The translations under genes and the position numbers were made by a program. A DNA stretch of 10,442 nt from Gammaproteobacteria bacterium (GTDB lineage Bacteria; Pseudomonadota; Gammaproteobacteria; PS1; Pseudothioglobaceae): positions 1 to 10,442 of the forward strand of contig JAQRMT010000049.1 of assembly GCA_028599035.1 (NCBI GenBank). The letters are read 5' to 3'. A model generated the notes under the pieces. The model was not told the origin of the DNA. It searched no databases and was given only the letters and a program-made list of their open reading frames with translations. This document shows positions 6,927 to 10,442 of the stretch, piece after piece (position 1 is the first letter of the stretch; every line of letters begins with the position of its first letter).

Positions 6927-8024
6927 ATGAAAAAATTAATCCAAATATTCGCCCTATCAATATTAAGCGCATCTGCCACCGCTGGCTGGTTTGGTGACGA
7001 TAACAAAGCAACAAACACAAAACAAGACGCCAAAACTTACACACTTAAATTAGCCGAAACTTGGCCGAGCAATTTCCCAATCTTTGGCGATACTACTAAA
7101 AATTTCAAAAAATTAGCAGAATCTATGTCAAACGGCAGACTAAAAATCAGAATTGACTCTAAAAACAAACACAAATCCGCACTCGGCATCTTTGACTTTG
7201 TTAAGTCAGGCCAATACGACCTTGGGCATTCTGGCTCGTATTATTGGAAAGGCAAGGATATTAACACCCTGTTTTTCACCTCTATGCCTTTTGATATGAC
7301 CGCTACAGAACAACACGCCTGGTTTGAATACGGTGGCGGACAAGAACTGATGGACAAAGTCTATGCCAAACACGGCATAAAATCCATTATTGGCGGCAAC
7401 ACAGGCAATCAAATGGGCGGCTGGTTTCAAAAAGAAATCAACTCAGTTGCCGATTTACAAGGCTTAAAAATGCGCATCCCTGGCTTTGCAGGCGAGATTA
7501 TGGCAGAAGTCGGCGCTAAACCCACCAACATCCCAGCAGGCGAACTCTACACCGCACTAGACCGTGGCACGATTGACGCACTGGAATGGGTCGGGCCTTC
7601 GCTAGACCTGAGGATGGGCTTTCACAAAGTGGCGCCTTATTACTACACAGGGTGGCACGAGCCGGGCACTGAACTGCAATTCTTAATTAACTTAAAAAAA
7701 TACAACACCCTGCCTAAAGACTTGCAAACCATCCTCATCACCTCAATGAAGCTAGCTGCTTACGATATGCTCACACGCTCTAATCATGAAAGCGCCAAAA
7801 ACTGGGCAAGTATGAAAAAAAACTATCCCAATATCCAAGTCAAAACCTTCCCCAAACCTGTATTTGACGCACTGCGCACTGCAAACGATAAACTACTCAA
7901 AAAACTAGCCGCAGAAGACCCACTTTCAAAAGAAATTATTACCTCAAGACATAATTACCTCAAAAAAGCACGCGCTTGGACAGCTATCTCTGAACAATCC
8001 TATCTAAATTCCCAATCCAAATAA
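6927..8024 (+). CDS. dctP: TRAP transporter periplasmic solute-binding protein (DctP family)
   Basis: Captures the substrate in the periplasm and delivers it to the DctQM membrane unit. It has 365 residues; a Sec signal (KK, core LIQIFALSILS) is cleaved near ASATA|GW at residue 19. Hallmarks of the 2-oxoacid/lactate/mannitol-chloroaromatic branch (TakP and relatives) are TGNQMGGWF, LKMRIPG with R183 as the likely carboxylate-binding Arg, IPAGELYTALDRGTIDALEW, and GFHKVAPYYYTGWHEPGTE. The W-x-G-P and W-H-E-P-G stretches are those that line the ligand and cation site in characterised relatives. The ligand is probably a small organic acid such as a 2-oxoacid or lactate; the sequence alone does not tell which. 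No regulator or catabolic gene flanks it to narrow the choice. dctQ starts 1 base after its stop. Confidence 0.93.
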   Translation: MKKLIQIFALSILSASATAGWFGDDNKATNTKQDAKTYTLKLAETWPSNFPIFGDTTKNFKKLAESMSNGRLKIRIDSKNKHKSALGIFDFVKSGQYDLGHSGSYYWKGKDINTLFFTSMPFDMTATEQHAWFEYGGGQELMDKVYAKHGIKSIIGGNTGNQMGGWFQKEINSVADLQGLKMRIPGFAGEIMAEVGAKPTNIPAGELYTALDRGTIDALEWVGPSLDLRMGFHKVAPYYYTGWHEPGTELQFLINLKKYNTLPKDLQTILITSMKLAAYDMLTRSNHESAKNWASMKKNYPNIQVKTFPKPVFDALRTANDKLLKKLAAEDPLSKEIITSRHNYLKKARAWTAISEQSYLNSQSK

Positions 8025-8025
8025 A

Positions 8026-8499
8026 TTGAACCACTACACCCAATGGTTAGAGCGTCTAATCGTTGGATTGCTTCTACTCACGATTTTCAATGTCTTTATC
8101 GATGTAGTGCTGCGTTATGTTTTCAACGCCTCATCCATCGCCTTGCAAGAGATGGAATGGCATCTGTTCTCAGCTATGTTCCTGCTCGCAATCTCCTACA
8201 CCCTACAAAAAGACGCTCATGTCAGAGTAGATATTTTCTACGCCAATTTCAGCCCAAAAACACAAGCCTTAGTCAACATCACTGGCTTCATATTATTCAT
8301 CCTACCCATCAGCCTGCTCATCACCTATTACAGCATTGACTTCGCCTATTCAGCCTACGCCATTAACGAACAAAGCGGCGACCCCGGCGGATTAACCCAG
8401 CGCTTTATCATCAAGGGCATTATCCCTCTTAGCTTTATCCTGGTCATCATTTCTGGCACAATTTTCGCCAAAAATAACTACGAGGTGCTAAAACAATGA
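8026..8499 (+). CDS. dctQ: TRAP transporter small membrane subunit (DctQ family)
   Basis: Four-helix inner-membrane subunit that pairs with DctM and contacts the loaded binding protein. It is 157 residues with helices at about 10-30, 45-62, 85-107 and 129-149. Typical features are the first-helix FNVFIDVVLRYVFN, then LQEMEWHLFSAMFLLAISYTL and DAHVRVDIFY, all family signatures. The TTG at 8026 is chosen because it gives the full first helix. It falls one base after the dctP stop with no Shine-Dalgarno, so initiation is likely by ribosomes finishing dctP. The stop overlaps the dctM start as ATGA. Confidence 0.92.
   Translation: MNHYTQWLERLIVGLLLLTIFNVFIDVVLRYVFNASSIALQEMEWHLFSAMFLLAISYTLQKDAHVRVDIFYANFSPKTQALVNITGFILFILPISLLITYYSIDFAYSAYAINEQSGDPGGLTQRFIIKGIIPLSFILVIISGTIFAKNNYEVLKQ
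8482..8487 (+). promoter_or_regulatory. Ribosome binding site of dctM
   Basis: GAGGTG lies 8 bases before the dctM ATG (8496), inside the last codons of dctQ. It supports this start and the 4-base ATGA overlap. Confidence 0.6.
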
Positions 8500-9791
8500 T
8501 TGGCTTAATTATGTTCGCCATCACCCTAGCCCTGCTCATGGTCGGCTTCCCCGTGGCATTTACTTTTGCAGGCGTAGCCGTTATCTTTGGCATCTTTTCT
8601 GAGGGCATTGATTTATTCGGCTTTATGCCATATCGCATTATGAGCGTTATGGAAAACACCATCCTCATGGCAATTCCGTTGTTTATCTTCATGGGCATCA
8701 TCTTACAAAAAACTCGCCTCGCCGAGCAGTTGTTAGAAGCCATGGGCGATTTATTCGGCAATATCCGTGGTGGCTTGGCAATCTCCACCATCCTAGTCGG
8801 CTCACTACTCGCCGCCTCCACAGGCGTAGTCGGTGCCAGTGTAATCGCCATGGGTGTAATCTCCCTGCCCGTTATGCTTAAACACAACTACAAAAAAACC
8901 CTATCCACAGGTGTTATCTGCGCCTCAGGCACACTGGGGCAAATCATCCCACCTTCTATTGTTTTAATCATCTTAGCAGATGTCTTGGGCGTGCCAGTCG
9001 GGGATTTATTCAAAAGCGCAATCGCACCCTCTTTGGTTTTAGTCGGGGGCTACATTGCCTATGTTTTAATCATTTCCCACCTCGACAAAACAGCAGCCCC
9101 CGCCTTTGTCAACAAAAACCAACATTTACCCAATATTCAAAAATACCTACTGGTTGCCAAAGCCATCATTCCCCCCATCTCCCTCATCATTACCGTGCTT
9201 GGCTCAATATTCCTAGGCATTGCCACCCCCACAGAATCCGCCTCCATCGGTGCCATCGGTGCTTTAATCCTCGCCTTATTTTATCAAAGACTAAATTGGA
9301 ACATCATCTATCAATCAAGCGTTGAAACTCTCAAAGTCAGCGCCATGATATTTGCCATCCTCATCGGCGCTACCGCCTTCTCAATGGTCTTCACTTACAG
9401 CGGCGGAGACACGCTAGTGGAGGAATTTATCATGGGTCTCCCCGCTAAAGAAACAAGCTTCATCCTCATCTCCATGCTCATCATCCTCATCCTCGGCTTT
9501 TTCATCGATTTTGTAGAAATCTCACTCATCATCGTCCCCATCTTCTACCCCATCGCCCTCTCACTCGGCATTGATATGCAATGGTTCGCCATCCTCATCG
9601 CCATGAATCTACAAACCTCATTCCTCACCCCACCCTTCGGTTTCAGCCTATTCTACCTCAAAGGTGTCGCCCCAAAAAGTATCCAAACCACCGACATCTA
9701 CCAAGGTGTCATCCCCTTTATCCTCATCCAAGTCAGCGTCCTGCTCAGCCTAATAATATTCCCACAATGGTACGGCTTTACCGGGTTTTAA
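8496..9791 (+). CDS. dctM: TRAP transporter large membrane subunit (DctM family)
   Basis: Sodium-coupled, elevator-type permease that moves the substrate delivered by DctP across the inner membrane. It has 431 residues and about 12 helices. Family marks are GFPVAFTFAGVA near the N-terminus, MAIPLFIFMGIIL, GGLAISTILVGSLLAASTG, the first re-entrant region ASGTLGQIIPPSI, IATPTESASIGAIGAL, and the second re-entrant region LQTSFLTPPFGFSLFYLKG. IPPSI and TPPFG with the surrounding Ser/Thr/Asn residues form the sodium and substrate sites in known structures. It is complete and intact. Base use differs from clpB: the coding strand is rich in C and poor in G (20 C to 6 G over 9481-9540). It is the last gene of the unit; the stop is followed directly by transposase debris. 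Confidence 0.95.
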   Translation: MIGLIMFAITLALLMVGFPVAFTFAGVAVIFGIFSEGIDLFGFMPYRIMSVMENTILMAIPLFIFMGIILQKTRLAEQLLEAMGDLFGNIRGGLAISTILVGSLLAASTGVVGASVIAMGVISLPVMLKHNYKKTLSTGVICASGTLGQIIPPSIVLIILADVLGVPVGDLFKSAIAPSLVLVGGYIAYVLIISHLDKTAAPAFVNKNQHLPNIQKYLLVAKAIIPPISLIITVLGSIFLGIATPTESASIGAIGALILALFYQRLNWNIIYQSSVETLKVSAMIFAILIGATAFSMVFTYSGGDTLVEEFIMGLPAKETSFILISMLIILILGFFIDFVEISLIIVPIFYPIALSLGIDMQWFAILIAMNLQTSFLTPPFGFSLFYLKGVAPKSIQTTDIYQGVIPFILIQVSVLLSLIIFPQWYGFTGF

Positions 9792-9792
9792 A

Positions 9793-9876
9793 CTAGGTGT
9801 TTTGATGTTTAAAGCTCTTATCCTTCAGGCTTGGTATAACCTAAGTGATGAGGCCCTAGAAAAGCAAATTGTTTAA
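9793..9876 (+). mobile_element. IS5-type transposase remnant
   Basis: A frame beginning just after the dctM stop reads LGVLMFKALILQAWYNLSDE and then ALEKQIV before a stop at 9874-9876. This is the N-terminal segment of IS5-family transposases (pattern MFKALLLQ-W-LSD-ALE). Only 27 codons remain of the 300 or more expected, with no catalytic DDE residues, so it is inert. I see no terminal inverted repeats around it. Confidence 0.75.
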
Positions 9877-9889
9877 AAAATGATTATTT

Positions 9890-9911
9890 AGGCTGTGATT
9901 GCCTGTTTTTT
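9890..9911 (+). terminator. Weak possible terminator after dctPQM
   Basis: AGGC (9890-9893) and GCCT (9901-9904) can pair across a 7-base loop, followed by G and six T (9906-9911). The stem is only 4 bp. On the minus strand the same hairpin is followed, a few bases on, by another T run, so it could also end the rnpB transcript. Confidence 0.3.
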
Positions 9912-9966
9912 GTTGCTGTTAAAGGATTTTATGGCTATTTTGGCAAGTTCAAATATTTTTTCCGTG

Positions 9967-10029
9967 TCCTTGTTGCTAGTTTTGCTAAGGTTGTTGCTAG
10001 CTTCGCCAAGGTTGTTGCTAGCAACGCCG
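9967..10029. repeat. 21-bp tandem repeat array, copy B
   Basis: Three 21-bp units lie at 9967-9987, 9988-10008 and 10009-10029. The last two are near identical (AGGTTGTTGCTAGC shared, followed by TTCGCCA or AACGCCG). The plus strand can be read as heptapeptides KVVASFA, KVVASNA. The same pattern (KGVASTN, KGVSFSN) appears on the minus strand of the array at 1201-1292, so the two are one family in opposite orientation. The last unit holds the perfect 12-base palindrome GTTGCTAGCAAC (10014-10025). The array ends 11 bases from the 3' end of rnpB. No start codon with a ribosome site serves these frames. Confidence 0.8.
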
Positions 10030-10040
10030 AGTAAATTAGG

Positions 10041-10378
10041 GAAGTCAGTCTATAAGCCGGGTTCTGTAGTTGATGGTCATTCATCTACGAATTTTGTCAC
10101 CAAAACTCTTTAGCACTCTACCCGCTACCTTGTACGAGTCGCACCATGGGTAGCCTATTTGAGCTTGCTCCAAGTGGGGTTTACCTTGCCACAGTTGTCA
10201 CCAACTGTGCGGTGCGCTCTTACCGCACCTTCTCACCTTTTCCCATTAATGGGTAGTCTAAATCTCTGCAGCACTTTCCATTATGTCACCATACCTAGCC
10301 GTTAGCTAGCACTTTACTCTGTGGAGCCCGGACTTTCCTCTGATAAGAAAACTTACCAGCGACCATCCGACCAACTTC
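10041..10378 (-). ncRNA. rnpB: RNase P RNA, bacterial type A
   Basis: Catalytic RNA of ribonuclease P, which cuts the 5' leader from pre-tRNAs. It is about 338 nt, somewhat shorter than the 377 nt of E. coli. On the minus strand the universal core elements appear in order: GAGGAAAGTCCGGGCTCC (10323-10340), AGTGCTGCAGAGA, AGGTGCGGTAAGAGCGCACC, GCAAGGTAAACCCCAC with GGAGCAAGCTCAAATAGG, and ACAGAACCCGGCTTATAGAC near the 3' end. The ends were set by helix P1: the first ten bases GAAGTTGGTC pair fully with the last ten GACTGACTTC, counting G-U pairs. CTACCC and GGGTAG enclose a loop carrying GGT, the site that pairs with the tRNA CCA end in type A RNAs. No U-rich terminator follows at once; the 21-bp repeats begin 11 bases beyond. 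Confidence 0.97.
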
Positions 10379-10385
10379 GCAGATA

Positions 10386-10391
10386 ATTATA
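10386..10391 (-). promoter_or_regulatory. -10 element of the rnpB promoter
   Basis: TATAAT on the minus strand ends 7 bases before the predicted 5' end of the RNA (10378), the normal -10 to +1 distance. No good -35 hexamer lies 16-18 bases further up; the upstream DNA is very A/T-rich and may act instead. Confidence 0.65.
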
Positions 10392-10442
10392 TAAGAATAA
10401 TAGAGTCTTCTTTTTATATTAGAATGTTATAATATAAACTTA

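Noticed and set aside
8043..8339. 98-codon plus-strand frame inside dctQ
   Set aside because: Out-of-frame shadow of dctQ, rich in His/Arg/Cys and without family resemblance.
8447..8887. 146-codon minus-strand frame in dctM
   Set aside because: Antisense shadow of a hydrophobic membrane gene; no ribosome site or domain.
9895..10113. 72-codon plus-strand frame over repeat array B and the rnpB 3' end
   Set aside because: Its only regular part is the repeat, and it runs antisense into RNase P RNA; no credible start.

Overview
The window looks like a low-GC gammaproteobacterial chromosome. The housekeeping proteins (Fmt, TrmL, ClpB, RnfE, PrmC) read as gammaproteobacterial, the RNase P RNA is type A, and an Rnf subunit sits beside a TRAP carboxylate transporter. 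My best guess is a marine sulfur-oxidising bacterium of the SUP05/Thioglobus group or a related mussel or clam symbiont. That is inference from gene style and the debris of dead genes, not a database match.

Left part (1-1368): the 3' three quarters of fmt runs off the left edge. It overlaps by one base the start of a decayed APC-family amino-acid permease, which has an in-frame stop and then a frameshift. A tandem array of 21-bp repeats sits inside the permease remnant. Middle left (1369-2842, minus strand): trmL is followed, with an 8-base overlap, by a secreted NodB-type polysaccharide deacetylase.

Centre (2843-6917, plus strand): clpB lies behind a good match to a sigma-32 heat-shock promoter. 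Next come rnfE, without other rnf genes on its 5' side, and prmC, whose TTG start lies inside rnfE. Right centre (6918-9791): dctP-dctQ-dctM encode a complete tripartite TRAP transporter of the 2-oxoacid/lactate/mannitol-chloroaromatic type. They are packed at 9 bp, 1 bp and a 4-base overlap, so rnfE-prmC-dctPQM may be one transcript.

Right end (9792-10442): a 28-codon scrap of an IS5-type transposase directly follows dctM. A second array of the same 21-bp repeat family lies in opposite orientation, and then comes rnpB (RNase P RNA) on the minus strand with its promoter at the window edge.

Most of the window is ordinary core genome. The unexplained element is the 21-bp repeat family, which occurs at both ends of the window, each time beside gene debris. 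I see no defence system, CRISPR, phage or biosynthetic cluster.
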